In this document: piece by piece, positions 1-11,873 of the stretch | Layout: every line of letters begins with the position of its first letter | Position numbering within the stretch: the stretch's first letter is position 1 | From: Salisediminibacterium halotolerans | Lineage (GTDB): Bacteria; Bacillota; Bacilli; Bacillales; Salisediminibacteriaceae | Direction: 5' to 3' | Length of the DNA stretch: 64,000 nucleotides | Assembly: GCF_003814815.1 (NCBI RefSeq) | Contig: NZ_RKQQ01000002.1 | Coordinates: forward strand, 248,001 to 312,000 | The notes under the pieces: model-generated | What the model saw: the letters and a program-made list of their open reading frames with translations, nothing else | Told to the model about the DNA's origin: nothing | Database searches by the model: none | Position numbers and translations under genes: made by a program

Positions 1-623
1 TGCCGATTTTATTATCACTCGGAACTTTAGGACTTGTGCTTGAGTTGTTCTCACCAGGTTTCGGGATTTTTGGTATTTTAGGAGCTTCATCGTTAGCGCT
101 CTTTTTCTTCGGTCACTTAGTCGCCGGTTTTGCCGGTTTAGAAACGGTAATTTTATTTGGCGCCGGCGCCGTCCTTCTATTGATTGAAATTTTCTCTCCG
201 AGCTTTGGTGTCTTAGGTGTACTCGGCATAGCTGCCGTTTTATCGAGTTTGGTTTTGAGCGGTTATTCGACGACAAATATTTTGTTTGCATTGGCAATTG
301 CTCTTGTGATCACTGCTGTCGCTTCGTTTTTATTCTTAAAGTATATCGGTTACAGCGGCACACTGAAAAAAATTGTCTTTGAGGACCAAGCAGGAAATGA
401 ACAAGGTTACGTTTCGAATACTTCCCGGGAACATTTATTAGGCGAGACGGGACGGGCGTTAACAATTCTTCGGCCGTCAGGAACCGCAGAGTTTAATAAT
501 GAACGGCTTGACGTGGTTTCCGAGGGAGGATATATTGAACAGGGAAGAAAAGTAAAAGTTGTTTCTGTTTCGGGATCAAAAATGGTCGTACGGGAAGTTA
601 AGCAAACAGAAGCGGCAGATTAA
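1..623 (+). CDS. NfeD family membrane protein, 3' part (YqeZ-like)
   Basis: The reading frame is already open at the first base, so the gene is cut by the window edge; an in-frame GTG at 36 lies inside the membrane region and is not a convincing start. The visible part has four or so hydrophobic helices rich in Gly-Phe (SPGFGIFG and SPSFGVLG repeats are typical of NfeD), followed by a C-terminal soluble domain of about 60-80 residues that resembles the NfeD OB fold. In Bacilli the upstream part would carry a ClpP-class protease domain. It lies 18 bp before floA. NfeD proteins partner flotillin-type scaffolds, so it likely acts with FloA at the membrane. Whether it is the long protease-bearing form cannot be seen here. 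Confidence 0.85.
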   Translation, partial: PILLSLGTLGLVLELFSPGFGIFGILGASSLALFFFGHLVAGFAGLETVILFGAGAVLLLIEIFSPSFGVLGVLGIAAVLSSLVLSGYSTTNILFALAIALVITAVASFLFLKYIGYSGTLKKIVFEDQAGNEQGYVSNTSREHLLGETGRALTILRPSGTAEFNNERLDVVSEGGYIEQGRKVKVVSVSGSKMVVREVKQTEAAD

Positions 624-641
624 AAAAGAGGAGGAAGATAC

Positions 642-1643
642 ATGATTACTGAAGAAATTGCACTGCTTCTTGTCATCGGCCTTGTTATTGTGGCCTTAGC
701 TGTATTATTTACATTCGTACCAGTAGCGCTATGGATTTCTGCATGGGCTGCGGGCGTTAAAGTCGGGATATTCCAACTTGTCGGAATGCGTTTACGCCGG
801 GTTATTCCCCACCGCGTTGTTAACCCGCTGATTAAAGCGGTAAAAGCCGGGTTGGATATCAGCACGAATAAGCTGGAAGGACATTACCTTGCCGGCGGTA
901 ACGTTGACCGGGTCGTGAATGCTTTAATTGCTGCGCAGCGCGCAAACATTGATTTGACATTCGAACGCTGTGCGGCGATTGATCTCGCCGGCCGTGATGT
1001 GCTCGAAGCTGTTCAAATGAGTGTTAATCCGAAAGTGATTGAAACACCTTTCATCGCCGGTGTCGCGATGGATGGAATTGAAGTAAAAGCAAAAGCCCGG
1101 ATCACCGTCCGTGCGAATATTGACCGCCTCGTCGGGGGTGCGGGTGAAGAAACAATTATTGCCCGTGTCGGTGAAGGAATTGTATCTACAATCGGTTCGG
1201 CTAACGACCATAAAGAAGTATTGGAAAATCCTGATATGATTTCACAGACCGTTCTGAAAAAAGGTTTAGATGCAGGTACAGCATTTGAAATCCTTTCGAT
1301 TGATATTGCCGACATTGACATCGGTAAAAACATCGGTGCGGGGCTGCAAACCGATCAAGCCGAAGCCGACAAGAAAATTGCCCAGGCGAAAGCGGAAGAG
1401 CGCCGCGCAATGGCTGTCGCGCAAGAACAAGAAATGAAAGCCCGCGTCGAAGAAATGCGTGCGAAAGTTGTTGAAGCAGAAGCAGAAGTGCCAATGGCAA
1501 TGTCTGAAGCGCTTCGTTCCGGCAACTTCGGTGTGATGGATTATATGAATTATAATAATATCAAAGCTGATACAGATATGCGTGATTCAATTGGTAAAGC
1601 GACGAAAAGCGGAGAAGAAGATGAGGACGAAATGAAATACTAA
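642..1643 (+). CDS. floA: Flotillin-like scaffold protein FloA
   Basis: This 333-residue protein matches the usual FloA length of about 330. Residues 6-30 form one hydrophobic membrane-inserted segment. An SPFH-type domain follows (about 35-200), then a long Ala/Glu/Lys-rich coiled coil (about 225-300, with repeated AEAD, AQAKAEE and EAEAE stretches) and a short acidic tail. FloA organises membrane microdomains together with NfeD, encoded just upstream. The ATG at 642 has a strong GAGGAGG ribosome site. Gene order nfeD-floA is the same as in Bacillus subtilis (yqeZ-yqfA). The identification rests on architecture and synteny. Confidence 0.93.
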   Translation: MITEEIALLLVIGLVIVALAVLFTFVPVALWISAWAAGVKVGIFQLVGMRLRRVIPHRVVNPLIKAVKAGLDISTNKLEGHYLAGGNVDRVVNALIAAQRANIDLTFERCAAIDLAGRDVLEAVQMSVNPKVIETPFIAGVAMDGIEVKAKARITVRANIDRLVGGAGEETIIARVGEGIVSTIGSANDHKEVLENPDMISQTVLKKGLDAGTAFEILSIDIADIDIGKNIGAGLQTDQAEADKKIAQAKAEERRAMAVAQEQEMKARVEEMRAKVVEAEAEVPMAMSEALRSGNFGVMDYMNYNNIKADTDMRDSIGKATKSGEEDEDEMKY

Positions 1644-1697
1644 AAACGATCGCAGACCTATCTGGTCGGGAGCGCTCGGTGAAAGGAGCGTCGATGC

Positions 1698-2240
1698 ATG
1701 GAATTTTTCCTTGGGCTGTTGGATTCACCGCTGATTCTTTTCTTTGTGATCGCGTTGATATTAAGCTTTTTCCAGTCGCGCGGAAGCGAGAAAAAAGAAG
1801 AAGAACAAAAACGCCGGCGTGAACAACGCGATTCGTCTGGTGAAGATGAAATAGATTGGCGTGATATTTTCCGGCAGGAACAAAATACCGGACAAGAAAA
1901 ACCCGGCCGTCCGGGGCAAAAGCCGGCACCTGAACCGAAGCAGTATGAAATCGGGGAAGAACGTCAGCGTCAAGCTCCTAAGCCCGAAGCAGAAACACAG
2001 CTGACGAAAATGAACGAAGATCTTCAAAAGCGCTATCGCGAATTGGAGCGGAAAAAGCAGCAAGCAAAACAATCGGAGAAAAAAATCGGCAATTCTCCGA
2101 TTACAAGAGGCGATATCACAGCTGCTAAAGAGCCGAAGGTGAACTTGGATTTCAGTCAAATAAGCGGCGATGAAGCGATTAAAGGTGTTATTTGGTCTGA
2201 AATATTAGGAAAGCCGAAATCAAAACGCAGTAAAAGATAA
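1698..2240 (+). CDS. Membrane-anchored charged protein of unknown function
   Basis: I do not recognise a characterised family. The 180-residue protein has one N-terminal membrane segment (residues about 4-24), then a long, highly charged, low-complexity region rich in Glu, Lys, Arg and Gln (about 28-135, likely disordered or coiled coil). It ends in a more ordered tail with the sequence GVIWSEILGKPKSKRSKR. Similar C-terminal WSEILG-P-type tails occur, as far as I recall, in small Firmicute proteins of unknown role. It has an AAGGAGCG ribosome site, follows floA by 54 bp and is closed by a terminator, so it is the last gene of the nfeD-floA unit. B. subtilis has yqfB-yqfC-yqfD at this place; this protein does not look like YqfC or YqfD. 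Confidence 0.8.
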   Translation: MEFFLGLLDSPLILFFVIALILSFFQSRGSEKKEEEQKRRREQRDSSGEDEIDWRDIFRQEQNTGQEKPGRPGQKPAPEPKQYEIGEERQRQAPKPEAETQLTKMNEDLQKRYRELERKKQQAKQSEKKIGNSPITRGDITAAKEPKVNLDFSQISGDEAIKGVIWSEILGKPKSKRSKR

Positions 2241-2252
2241 CGCCAAATAATT

Positions 2253-2283
2253 GCTGTGCACTTTATAAGTGCACAGCTTTTTT
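2253..2283 (+). terminator. Rho-independent terminator after the nfeD-floA unit
   Basis: An 11-bp inverted repeat (GCTGTGCACTT / AAGTGCACAGC) with a 3-base loop is followed directly by six T. Confidence 0.9.
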
Positions 2284-2391
2284 ATGCGGCGGAAAATTCT
2301 TTGCACCTTGGTGGTGTCGATGGTAAAGTGAAAGTAGTCTGTTTGTGATTACTATAATAAGGGACCGTTGTGTGTAAGGAGATTGAGTAAA

Positions 2392-3354
2392 TTGACATAT
2401 GAAGTATACACGATTGAGCTGGCGTCTGAAGATGCGAATGAAATACAAACACTTTTTGGACCGGGAGACCGGCACTTAGAAAGGTTAGAAGATATTTACG
2501 GTGCTGAGATTCATTCGCGCGGACAGCAAGTATCCGTAATGGCTGATGAGAACAAAGCCGAACAGCTGGAAGAGATCTTTACGATGCTGTTGAAACTGAT
2601 ACGAAACGGTGTTTCCGTTAAAGAACGTGATGTGTATTATGCTGCTCAGCTGGCACAAAAAGGGCAGCTGGATGAAATGGCTGATCTTTATGAAGATAAA
2701 ATCACCGTTAATGTGCGGGGCAAGCCGATTTTGGCTAAAACACTCGGTCAAAGACACTACGTGTCAGCGATGCGCAAAAAAGATCTTGTTTTTGGCATCG
2801 GACCGGCCGGAACGGGTAAAACGTACTTAGCTGTTGTCTCAGCTGTTCATGCACTGAAAGAAGGTCAAGTGAAACGGATTGTGTTGACGCGTCCAGCCGT
2901 GGAAGCAGGCGAAAGCCTCGGTTTTCTGCCGGGCGATTTAAAAGAGAAAGTCGACCCGTACTTGCGTCCGTTGTATGATGCGCTGCACGATGTTCTCGGC
3001 ACTGAGCATACGGCCCGTTTGCTCGAACGAGGAACAATAGAGATTGCTCCGCTTGCTTATATGCGCGGGCGTACACTTGATGATTCTTTTGTAATTTTAG
3101 ACGAAGCGCAAAATACAACCGCAGAGCAGATTAAAATGTTCTTAACCCGGCTTGGATTCGGGTCAAAAATGGTAGTAACCGGGGATATGACACAAATTGA
3201 TCTGCCCCGCGGAAAAGAATCAGGCCTAAAAGCAGCTGAAAGAATATTAGCTGATATTCACGACTTGTCATTTATTTATCTCGACTCCGGCGATGTTGTC
3301 CGGCACACGCTTGTGCAAAGAATAATTGATGCTTATGATGAAGCGGATGTATAA
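2392..3354 (+). CDS. phoH: PhoH-like ATPase
   Basis: The product is a PhoH/YbeZ-type P-loop ATPase, a family linked to RNA metabolism and ribosome maturation together with YbeY, which is encoded nearby. Walker A is GPAGTGKT at about residues 137-144 and Walker B is VILDEAQN at about 233-240; the N-terminal 100 residues are a KH-like region. I chose the TTG at 2392 because AAGGAG lies 10 bases upstream and the resulting 320 residues match the family length. An in-frame TTG at 2368 lacks a ribosome site. A TATAAT box lies at 2353-2358 with a poor -35 region. yqfC and yqfD, which precede phoH in B. subtilis, are absent. Confidence 0.95.
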   Translation: MTYEVYTIELASEDANEIQTLFGPGDRHLERLEDIYGAEIHSRGQQVSVMADENKAEQLEEIFTMLLKLIRNGVSVKERDVYYAAQLAQKGQLDEMADLYEDKITVNVRGKPILAKTLGQRHYVSAMRKKDLVFGIGPAGTGKTYLAVVSAVHALKEGQVKRIVLTRPAVEAGESLGFLPGDLKEKVDPYLRPLYDALHDVLGTEHTARLLERGTIEIAPLAYMRGRTLDDSFVILDEAQNTTAEQIKMFLTRLGFGSKMVVTGDMTQIDLPRGKESGLKAAERILADIHDLSFIYLDSGDVVRHTLVQRIIDAYDEADV

Positions 3355-3390
3355 GCTAGCGATTGTGAGTTAAGAAAAGGGGTGCCTTCA

Positions 3391-5550
3391 GTGGCGGAAC
3401 GTATATCGATTGATCAGCAGCGCTGGTGGCAAAAACGGAAAAATCACCGCTATACAAGAATCGTTATGTTTGCTTTTCTCGGGTTGATTACATATGGGTT
3501 GCTGGCTTCGAATGTCATGCCAGAACATACGGAACTTGAACCCGGAACGGTTGCCCAGCAGGACATCCGCTCTCCTTTAACAATTGAAAATCAAGAGGCG
3601 ACAGAACAGCAAGTTGACGAAGCGGTAAATGAGGTCGATCCGGTTTATTCGAAAAACCCCCGCTATGCAGAAAATCAGATTGAACAAATCCGCGAACTTT
3701 TTTACGTCGTAGAAGAAGTTCGCGCTGACGCTGACACAGAAAATGAAAATAACGATAATTTCGCAGAAGATCAGCTGGCTGACTTACGCACGGAACTGCC
3801 CGACCAGATGAACGATGAGATTGACGATGAAACAATTGCAACCTTGTTAACAGCAAGTGAAAGTGAAGTCGAGACAGCTCTCGAACATACGACGAGTGCA
3901 GTGCATGACGTGATGAGTTCGGAAATTCGGATGGATGATATTGCAGATGCAACAAATGAAGCAGAGACTCAAGTCCGGCTTTCTTCCTCAGCCTCTGATT
4001 CTTTGGTGCAGGCAATGACAGATATCGTCCGTTTTGGCGTAACATCCAACTTTATGATCGATGAAGAAGCGACCGTTGAAGCTAGAGAAGCTGCTGAAGA
4101 CACTGTCGATCCCGTCATGATTCGCGAAGGCGAGTTGCTCGTCGAAGAAGGCGAAGTCATTACAGCAGAAATCCATCAAGAACTTTCAGTTGTAGGAATG
4201 ACAGAAGACGTGAGCATTGTCTATCCGTTTGTCGGACTGGCACTCTTAGTCACGCTGTTGATTTCGATGCTCGCTTATTATTTGAATGACGCGAGAACAA
4301 GCATAAAGCAAAATAATACGTATTTGCTTCTTTATGTCTTTATTTACACGCTTACACTGCTTCTCATGAAAGTTGTCAGCCTGATGCACCCTGTTGAACT
4401 GAGCGGTTTGTCTTATATTGTTCCGGCGGCTCTCGGCACGATGCTGATAACGATACTGATTCATTCTCGTGTCGGGCTGTTTACAAGCATGGTATTTGCT
4501 GTCATCGCAAGCATCATGTTCACAGCCGAATCAGCCAGTGTCTTAAATTATGCACACGGTTTATACGTCTTCTTCTCCGGAGCGGCCGGCGTCTTTTTCT
4601 TGATCAAATCGCAGACAGTTTCACGGCTGCTTCAAGCTGGTGTATTTATTGCATTTATCAATGCTGTCGTCGCCGCTGCTGTCCTTATGCTGCAAAATGC
4701 GCAATACAGCTGGTTTGAGATCGGTTCAAATCTCGGTTTTGCCGGCTTGTCCGGTTTTATCGCTGCCATTTTGGCGATTGGCTTTTTACCGTTTTTTGAA
4801 GCGGCGTTCGGGATTCTGTCCGTAACGAAAATGATCGAATTAACCAACCCGAATCAGCCGTTGTTGCGAAAAATTTTACTGGAGGCTCCCGGCACGTATC
4901 ATCACAGCGTCATGGTTGCCAATCTTTCAGAAGCGGCTTGCGAGACGATCGGGGCTAAAGGGTTGTTAGCCCGTGTCGGATCGTATTACCACGATATCGG
5001 CAAGACGCGCCGTCCGCATTTCTTTATTGAAAATCAGATGAGAATTGACAATCCGCACGATCAAATCACTCCGACACTGAGCAAAAAAATTATCATTGCT
5101 CACCCTTACGACGGAGCGGAAATGCTCAGAGCGCAGAAGTTCCCGCAAGAAATTATCGACATTGCTGAACAGCATCACGGGACAACTCTGCTCAAATATT
5201 TTTATCATAAAGCTTTGGAAGAAGATGAAAACACAGCGGAAGAAGACTATCGTTACCCCGGTCCGAAACCGCAAACGAGAGAAGCCGCGATTGTCTGTCT
5301 CGCTGACGGGATCGAAGCGGCTGTACGCTCTATGCCTCATCCGACAGCAGAAAAAATTCAAACACTGATTCAAAAAATGACCGAGGATAAACTGACGGAC
5401 GGTCAATTTGATGAATGTGATTTGACAATGAAAGAACTTCAAAAAGCTGCTCAATCGATGGAAGAAACACTGCGAGGTATTTATCATACCCGGATCGAAT
5501 ATCCGGACGAAGAACATTTACGAACCGGCGAAGGAGGTTTGAACAGATGA
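3391..5550 (+). CDS. pgpH: c-di-AMP phosphodiesterase PgpH (7TM-HD protein)
   Basis: This protein of about 719 residues has the PgpH/YqfF layout. There is a short cytoplasmic N-terminus and first helix (about 20-40), a large acidic extracellular 7TMR-HDED domain (about 45-270), a block of seven membrane helices (about 275-480) and a cytoplasmic HD hydrolase domain. The HD domain shows HHSVM and YHDIGK motifs (the latter near residue 531) and a later EQHHGT. It degrades cyclic di-AMP at the membrane. The GTG at 3391 has AAGGGG nine bases upstream and is preferred over the GTG at 3382. It overlaps ybeY by 4 bp (ATGA), which indicates translational coupling. Confidence 0.95.
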   Translation: MAERISIDQQRWWQKRKNHRYTRIVMFAFLGLITYGLLASNVMPEHTELEPGTVAQQDIRSPLTIENQEATEQQVDEAVNEVDPVYSKNPRYAENQIEQIRELFYVVEEVRADADTENENNDNFAEDQLADLRTELPDQMNDEIDDETIATLLTASESEVETALEHTTSAVHDVMSSEIRMDDIADATNEAETQVRLSSSASDSLVQAMTDIVRFGVTSNFMIDEEATVEAREAAEDTVDPVMIREGELLVEEGEVITAEIHQELSVVGMTEDVSIVYPFVGLALLVTLLISMLAYYLNDARTSIKQNNTYLLLYVFIYTLTLLLMKVVSLMHPVELSGLSYIVPAALGTMLITILIHSRVGLFTSMVFAVIASIMFTAESASVLNYAHGLYVFFSGAAGVFFLIKSQTVSRLLQAGVFIAFINAVVAAAVLMLQNAQYSWFEIGSNLGFAGLSGFIAAILAIGFLPFFEAAFGILSVTKMIELTNPNQPLLRKILLEAPGTYHHSVMVANLSEAACETIGAKGLLARVGSYYHDIGKTRRPHFFIENQMRIDNPHDQITPTLSKKIIIAHPYDGAEMLRAQKFPQEIIDIAEQHHGTTLLKYFYHKALEEDENTAEEDYRYPGPKPQTREAAIVCLADGIEAAVRSMPHPTAEKIQTLIQKMTEDKLTDGQFDECDLTMKELQKAAQSMEETLRGIYHTRIEYPDEEHLRTGEGGLNR

Positions 5551-5994
5551 GCGACTATGTTATTGATTTAAACGATGAAACGGAAACGTTATCAGCCGGG
5601 CAGCTGCAATTAATAAAAAATGTGCTCGATTATGCAATGGCATCAGAAGCGGTCACATACGGGACAGAAGTTTCTGTGACGTTTGTACGAGATGAGGCGA
5701 TCCACGAATTAAATCAAATGTACCGGGATAAAGACCGGCCGACAGATGTCTTGTCGTTTGCTTTGAACGAAGGAGAAGCGGATCCTTTGGCTGACGGTGT
5801 GCCCGATCTGCTTGGAGATATTGTCATTTCGGTTGATACTGCCAAAAGGCAGGCAGAAGAATACGGTCATACAGAAGACCGCGAATACTGCTTTTTAGCT
5901 GTGCACGGTTTCTTTCATTTAATCGGTTATGACCACGCTTCGACAGAAGAGGAAGAAGAAATGTTGACAAAACAAGAGGATGTATTACAGTCTT

Positions 5995-6011
<17 letters not shown>
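5547..6011 (+). CDS. ybeY: Endoribonuclease YbeY (rRNA maturation factor)
   Basis: The 154-residue product carries the zinc-binding signature H-x3-H-x5-H as HGFFHLIGYDH near residue 117, plus the family motif DRPTDVLSF. YbeY takes part in 16S rRNA 3'-end maturation and ribosome quality control. The ATG overlaps the pgpH stop and has a GGAGG ribosome site inside pgpH. Its 3' end overlaps dgkA. The order phoH-pgpH-ybeY-dgkA is conserved across Bacilli. Confidence 0.96.
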
Positions 6012-7713
<1,702 letters not shown>

Positions 7714-7744
7714 CTTATACGCATCACACTGGCGGTGAACAGTT

Positions 7745-8515
7745 ATGCTGCAAAAAACAGAAGGCATTGTTATCCGAACGACAGATTACGGTGAAACGAA
7801 TAAAATATTAACCCTTTTAACGCGGGAGAACGGGAAGATTTCTGTTATGGCTAACGGAGCTAAAAAGCCGAAAAGCCGCTTCGCCTCTTCCGCGCAGCTG
7901 TTTATTTACGGATCGTTTGTGTATCAGCGGTTTAAAGGGATGGGTACGCTGAATCAGAGCGATATTCTCGATTCGTTCCGTCAAATACGCAGCGATATTA
8001 TTTTGACATCTTACGGGGCGTGCATGGTGGAACTGATTGATCGGCTCGTTCCTGAAGAGCAGCTGTCGCCGGCGCTGTTTGACTTGCTTTATCACCTCTT
8101 GCACCAGCTAGATGAAGGCAGCGACCCGGACGTTTTGTTAAACATTTTGGAAATTAAAATGCTTGCATGGGCGGGAGTCGCCCCGACTCTCGACCGCTGT
8201 ACTCAGTGTCAAACAACGGAAGGGCCGTTCAGTTTTTCCCACCGCTTTGCCGGAGCGGTCTGTTATCATTGCGCATCAGCTGATCCGCACCATCAGAAGG
8301 TTCAAGCGAACGTTGTGAAGCTTCTTTATCTTTTTCAAAAAATACCGGCAGCGCGAATCGGCCATATCAATGTTAAGGCATCGACAAAAAAAGAATTGAA
8401 ACAAATCATTGATCAGTATTATGAAGAGTATGTCGGTGTCTATTTAAAAGCGAAGCGCTTTTTGGCGCAAATCGACCGTTTATCATTTGAAGACGAGCGT
8501 GACATTGACAGCTGA
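7745..8515 (+). CDS. recO: DNA repair protein RecO
   Basis: RecO mediates RecA loading with RecF/RecR in recombinational repair. The 256-residue product begins with an OB-fold region (IVIRTTDYGETNKIL). Its central zinc site is seen as CTQC ... CYHC (about residues 150-178). Length and position match B. subtilis. The promoter for the downstream glycyl T-box lies inside its last codons. Confidence 0.95.
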   Translation: MLQKTEGIVIRTTDYGETNKILTLLTRENGKISVMANGAKKPKSRFASSAQLFIYGSFVYQRFKGMGTLNQSDILDSFRQIRSDIILTSYGACMVELIDRLVPEEQLSPALFDLLYHLLHQLDEGSDPDVLLNILEIKMLAWAGVAPTLDRCTQCQTTEGPFSFSHRFAGAVCYHCASADPHHQKVQANVVKLLYLFQKIPAARIGHINVKASTKKELKQIIDQYYEEYVGVYLKAKRFLAQIDRLSFEDERDIDS

Positions 8516-8533
8516 GCAGGATTTTTGTATGAT
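8505..8533 (+). promoter_or_regulatory. SigA promoter for the glyQS leader
   Basis: TTGACA (8505-8510), a 17-base spacer and TATGAT (8528-8533). The -35 box lies within the recO coding end. Transcription should start near 8540, just before the T-box leader. Confidence 0.85.
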
Positions 8534-8539
8534 TTTAGA

Positions 8540-8790
8540 TGGACAAAGCCAACGGCAAGACACGGAGATGGAGAGTAGTACATACGATTTCACGGCAGAC
8601 TGTTTTGTTCTTTAAGAAGCAAAACGGAAGCGAGCTCGGGACAGTGGAAGCTGAGCAAGCCGCGGATGATGTGGAAGGCGCTCTGGAGTGTTTATGAAAA
8701 GAGGTGCGAACAACGCACAATTAGGGTGGAACCGCGGGTTACTCTCGTCCCTAAGCTCATATAACGGGCTTAGAGACGGGAGTTTTTTAT
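8540..8790 (+). ncRNA. T-box riboswitch (glycyl-tRNA sensing) of glyQS
   Basis: The leader contains the T-box bulge sequence AGGGTGGAACCGCG at 8723-8736, followed by a strong terminator hairpin (ACTCTCGTCCCTAAGC at 8741-8756 pairing with GCTTAGAGACGGGAGT near 8768-8783) and a T run. Upstream, GAGAGTAG and nearby elements resemble a compact stem I. Uncharged tRNA-Gly should stabilise the antiterminator and allow glyQS expression. Glycine specificity is inferred from the downstream genes; I did not fix the specifier codon with certainty. Confidence 0.93.
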
Positions 8791-8834
8791 GTTCGTTATG
8801 ATTAAAGACGATCTTTTTTACAGGAGGGAAACAA

Positions 8835-9725
8835 ATGCACGTACAAGAAATGATTTTAAAACTTCAAGATTTTTGGGGAAAGCAAAACTGCTTATTATTG
8901 CAGCCGTATGATGTTGAAAAAGGCGCAGGGACGATGAACCCAATGACGTTTCTGAAAAGTATCGGACCGGAACCTTGGAATGTCGCCTATGTGGAACCGT
9001 CACGCCGTCCGGCTGATGGCCGCTACGGTGAAAACCCTAACCGTCTCTATCAGCATCATCAGTTTCAAGTTATCATGAAACCTTCGCCTGATAATATTCA
9101 AGAACTGTATCTCGACAGTCTGCGGGAATTAGGCATTAATCCCGAAGAACATGACATCCGTTTTGTTGAAGACAACTGGGAAGCGCCGACGCTTGCTGCA
9201 TGGGGGCTCGGCTGGGAAGTTTGGCTTGACGGGATGGAAATCACGCAATTTACTTATTTTCAGCAGGTCGGCGGTCTTGATGCTGCTCCGGTTTCCGTCG
9301 AAATCACGTACGGTATTGAGCGGCTTGCCAGCTACATTCAAGATAAAGAAAATGTTTTTGACCTGGAATGGGTTAACGGCTTCACGTACGGCGATGTGTT
9401 TATGCAAAATGAATACGAACAATCAAAATATTCCTATGAAGTTGCCGATACAAGCATGCTGATCGAACTCTTTTCAACATTTGAACAAGAGGCTGAGCGG
9501 GCAATGGCAGAAGAATTGGTTATTCCGTCTTACGATTACGTATTGAAATGTTCGCATATTTTCAACTTGCTCGATGCGCGCGGGGCGATCTCGGTAACGG
9601 AACGTACGGGTTATATCGCCCGTGTGCGCAACCTTGCCCGCGAATGTGCGAAAAAATATTATGACGTTCGAAAAGAACTTGGTTTTCCGATGCTGAAAGA
9701 AAAGGAGGACGTTTCCAATGACTAA
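8835..9725 (+). CDS. glyQ: Glycyl-tRNA synthetase alpha subunit
   Basis: This is the class II catalytic subunit of the bacterial alpha2-beta2 glycyl-tRNA synthetase. The 296-residue product starts [15 protein letters not shown], has the family-typical NPMTFL and EPSRRP stretches, and contains the TEQ-type active-site region [14 protein letters not shown]. It has an AGGAGGG ribosome site. It is preceded by the T-box leader and overlaps glyS by 8 bp. Confidence 0.98.
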   Translation: MHVQEMILKLQDFWGKQNCLLLQPYDVEKGAGTMNPMTFLKSIGPEPWNVAYVEPSRRPADGRYGENPNRLYQHHQFQVIMKPSPDNIQELYLDSLRELGINPEEHDIRFVEDNWEAPTLAAWGLGWEVWLDGMEITQFTYFQQVGGLDAAPVSVEITYGIERLASYIQDKENVFDLEWVNGFTYGDVFMQNEYEQSKYSYEVADTSMLIELFSTFEQEAERAMAEELVIPSYDYVLKCSHIFNLLDARGAISVTERTGYIARVRNLARECAKKYYDVRKELGFPMLKEKEDVSND

Positions 9726-11811
9726 AAAGCCGCTGTTAGTAGAAATCGGTTTGGAGGAAATGCCGGCTCATTTTGTCGAAAATGCAATGAATGAACTGGC
9801 AGCACGCACAGCTAAATTTTTAGACGAAAAAAATGTCGGCTACGGTGAGATCGAATCGTTTGCAACACCGCGCCGATTAGCCGTACTGATTTATGATGTT
9901 GAAGACAAACAGCAGGATCAAGAAAAGACGGCGAAAGGACCGGCGAAAAAAATCGCCGTCGATGAGAACGGAAACTGGACAAAAGCGGCGGAAGGATTCG
10001 CCCGCTCGCAAGGAATTACGGTCAATGATTTGACGATTGACGTCCTTAAAGGTGAAGAGTACGTCTATGCAAAAACGTTCGTGAAAGGTGCGGAGACAGA
10101 AGATTTCTTGCCTGAAATCAAAGAAGTTATCCAATCCATTCCGTTTCCGAAAAACATGAGATGGGGAAGTTATGACCTTCGCTATGCCCGGCCGATCCGC
10201 TGGCTGACAGCGATGTACGGCAACGAGGTAATCCCGTTTGAAATGGTCGGTGTTTCGACGTCCAACGTATCGATGGGGCACCGTTTTCTTGGCAAAGCTG
10301 CAACGCTTGAATCAGCTGCGGATTATCCGGAAGCGCTGTTAAGCGAGTACGTCATTGTCCGTCCGGAGGAAAGAAAGCGCGCGATTTCCAATCAAATTGC
10401 AGAAATTGCCGAAACAAACGGGTGGGAAATCCCGGTTGATCATGATCTGCTTGATGAAGTGAATCAGCTTGTCGAATATCCGACAGCTCTTTACGGCGAA
10501 TTTGACGAACGTTTTCTCGCTGTGCCTTCTCAAGTGCTGATTACAACGATGCGTGAACACCAGCGTTATTTCCCGGTGAAGAACCAAGCAGGTGAACTTC
10601 TGCCTTATTTTGTAACGGTCCGCAACGGGGATCACCGCCATTTGCAAAATGTTCGCAAAGGCAATGAAAAAGTGCTTCGATCCCGACTTCAGGATTCGGA
10701 ATTCTTTTATCAGGAAGATTTAAAACAGCCTTTGGCCGATCTTTTGCCAAAGCTGAGCGCAATTGTATATCATGAGGAACTCGGGACGATTGCCGATAAG
10801 GTTAAGCGCAACATGCACATTACTGCGCTCATTGGCAAAGAAACCGGAGCATCGTCTGAAGAGGTTTCTCAAGCTGAACGCGCTGCGGAGCTGAGTAAAG
10901 CTGATCTCGTAACAGAAATGGTGAACGAATTTACCGAGCTCCAAGGAGAAATGGGCGAAATTTATGCGTTGAAAAGCGGTGAAGATGAAACGGTAGCGCA
11001 AGCTGTTCGCGAACATTATTTGCCGAAACAGTCGGGAGATCCGGTGCCGGAAACAGCAGCCGGGGCGTATGTCAGTGCGGCTGATAAAATTGACACCCTC
11101 GTTACGAGCTTTGCAATCGGCAATGTCCCAACCGGGTCCCAAGATCCGCACGGTCTCAGACGGCAGGCGTCAGCCATTTTACAGCTTTTTCATCAGCGGG
11201 GATGGACAGCCGATTTATATCAAATATTTTCGGCCGCTTACGATTCAGCTGCAGAAGAAACCCGCGTAAAGCGTGGCAAAGAAGATGTATTGGCCGATTT
11301 AAAGACGTTTACTGCTTTGCGTTACAAAACACTGTTAATGGAAAAAGGCGTTCGTTATGATATCGTCGATGCTGTTCTTGCCGGTGAAACGGGAACCGTT
11401 CCGCTCGTATTTAAGAAAGCGTCGTATTTGATGCAACAGATCGCAAATGAAACTTTTAAAAAAGATGTTGAAGCATTCAGCCGTGTAACAAATATTGCCA
11501 AAAAATCAGCGCAAGAAGATGTTTCTGTCAACCCGGATGCTTTTAAAGCGGATGAGGAACAGCAGCTTTTTGATGAAACGGCGAAAGCAAAAGAAAAAGC
11601 TGGACAGGCGCTGTCAAACGGGGAAGTAGAAGAAGCATACAATGCGCTCGCATCACTCGTTCCGATCATTCATGTTTACTTCGACCGCATCATGGTCATG
11701 ACAGAAGAACCTGACGTCAAAGCCAACCGCTTAGCGCAAATGAAGTTTACGGCTGACGCGCTTCAGTCATTTGCCGATTTTCAAGCGATTGTTTTTCACA
11801 CTGACAGCTGA
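9718..11811 (+). CDS. glyS: Glycyl-tRNA synthetase beta subunit
   Basis: The 697-residue beta subunit is needed for tRNA binding by the GlyQ-GlyS enzyme. The N-terminus [14 protein letters not shown] and the motif [12 protein letters not shown] are typical. A C-terminal anticodon-binding region of helices follows (about 480-690, DALR-like). The start overlaps the glyQ stop, giving coupled expression under the T-box. Confidence 0.98.
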   Translation: MTKKPLLVEIGLEEMPAHFVENAMNELAARTAKFLDEKNVGYGEIESFATPRRLAVLIYDVEDKQQDQEKTAKGPAKKIAVDENGNWTKAAEGFARSQGITVNDLTIDVLKGEEYVYAKTFVKGAETEDFLPEIKEVIQSIPFPKNMRWGSYDLRYARPIRWLTAMYGNEVIPFEMVGVSTSNVSMGHRFLGKAATLESAADYPEALLSEYVIVRPEERKRAISNQIAEIAETNGWEIPVDHDLLDEVNQLVEYPTALYGEFDERFLAVPSQVLITTMREHQRYFPVKNQAGELLPYFVTVRNGDHRHLQNVRKGNEKVLRSRLQDSEFFYQEDLKQPLADLLPKLSAIVYHEELGTIADKVKRNMHITALIGKETGASSEEVSQAERAAELSKADLVTEMVNEFTELQGEMGEIYALKSGEDETVAQAVREHYLPKQSGDPVPETAAGAYVSAADKIDTLVTSFAIGNVPTGSQDPHGLRRQASAILQLFHQRGWTADLYQIFSAAYDSAAEETRVKRGKEDVLADLKTFTALRYKTLLMEKGVRYDIVDAVLAGETGTVPLVFKKASYLMQQIANETFKKDVEAFSRVTNIAKKSAQEDVSVNPDAFKADEEQQLFDETAKAKEKAGQALSNGEVEEAYNALASLVPIIHVYFDRIMVMTEEPDVKANRLAQMKFTADALQSFADFQAIVFHTDS

Positions 11812-11873
11812 ACGGCAAGGAAAATCGTTGTTATTCAAGCAGACGGCAGCTGAAGATTGAGGGCGGTGATGAG

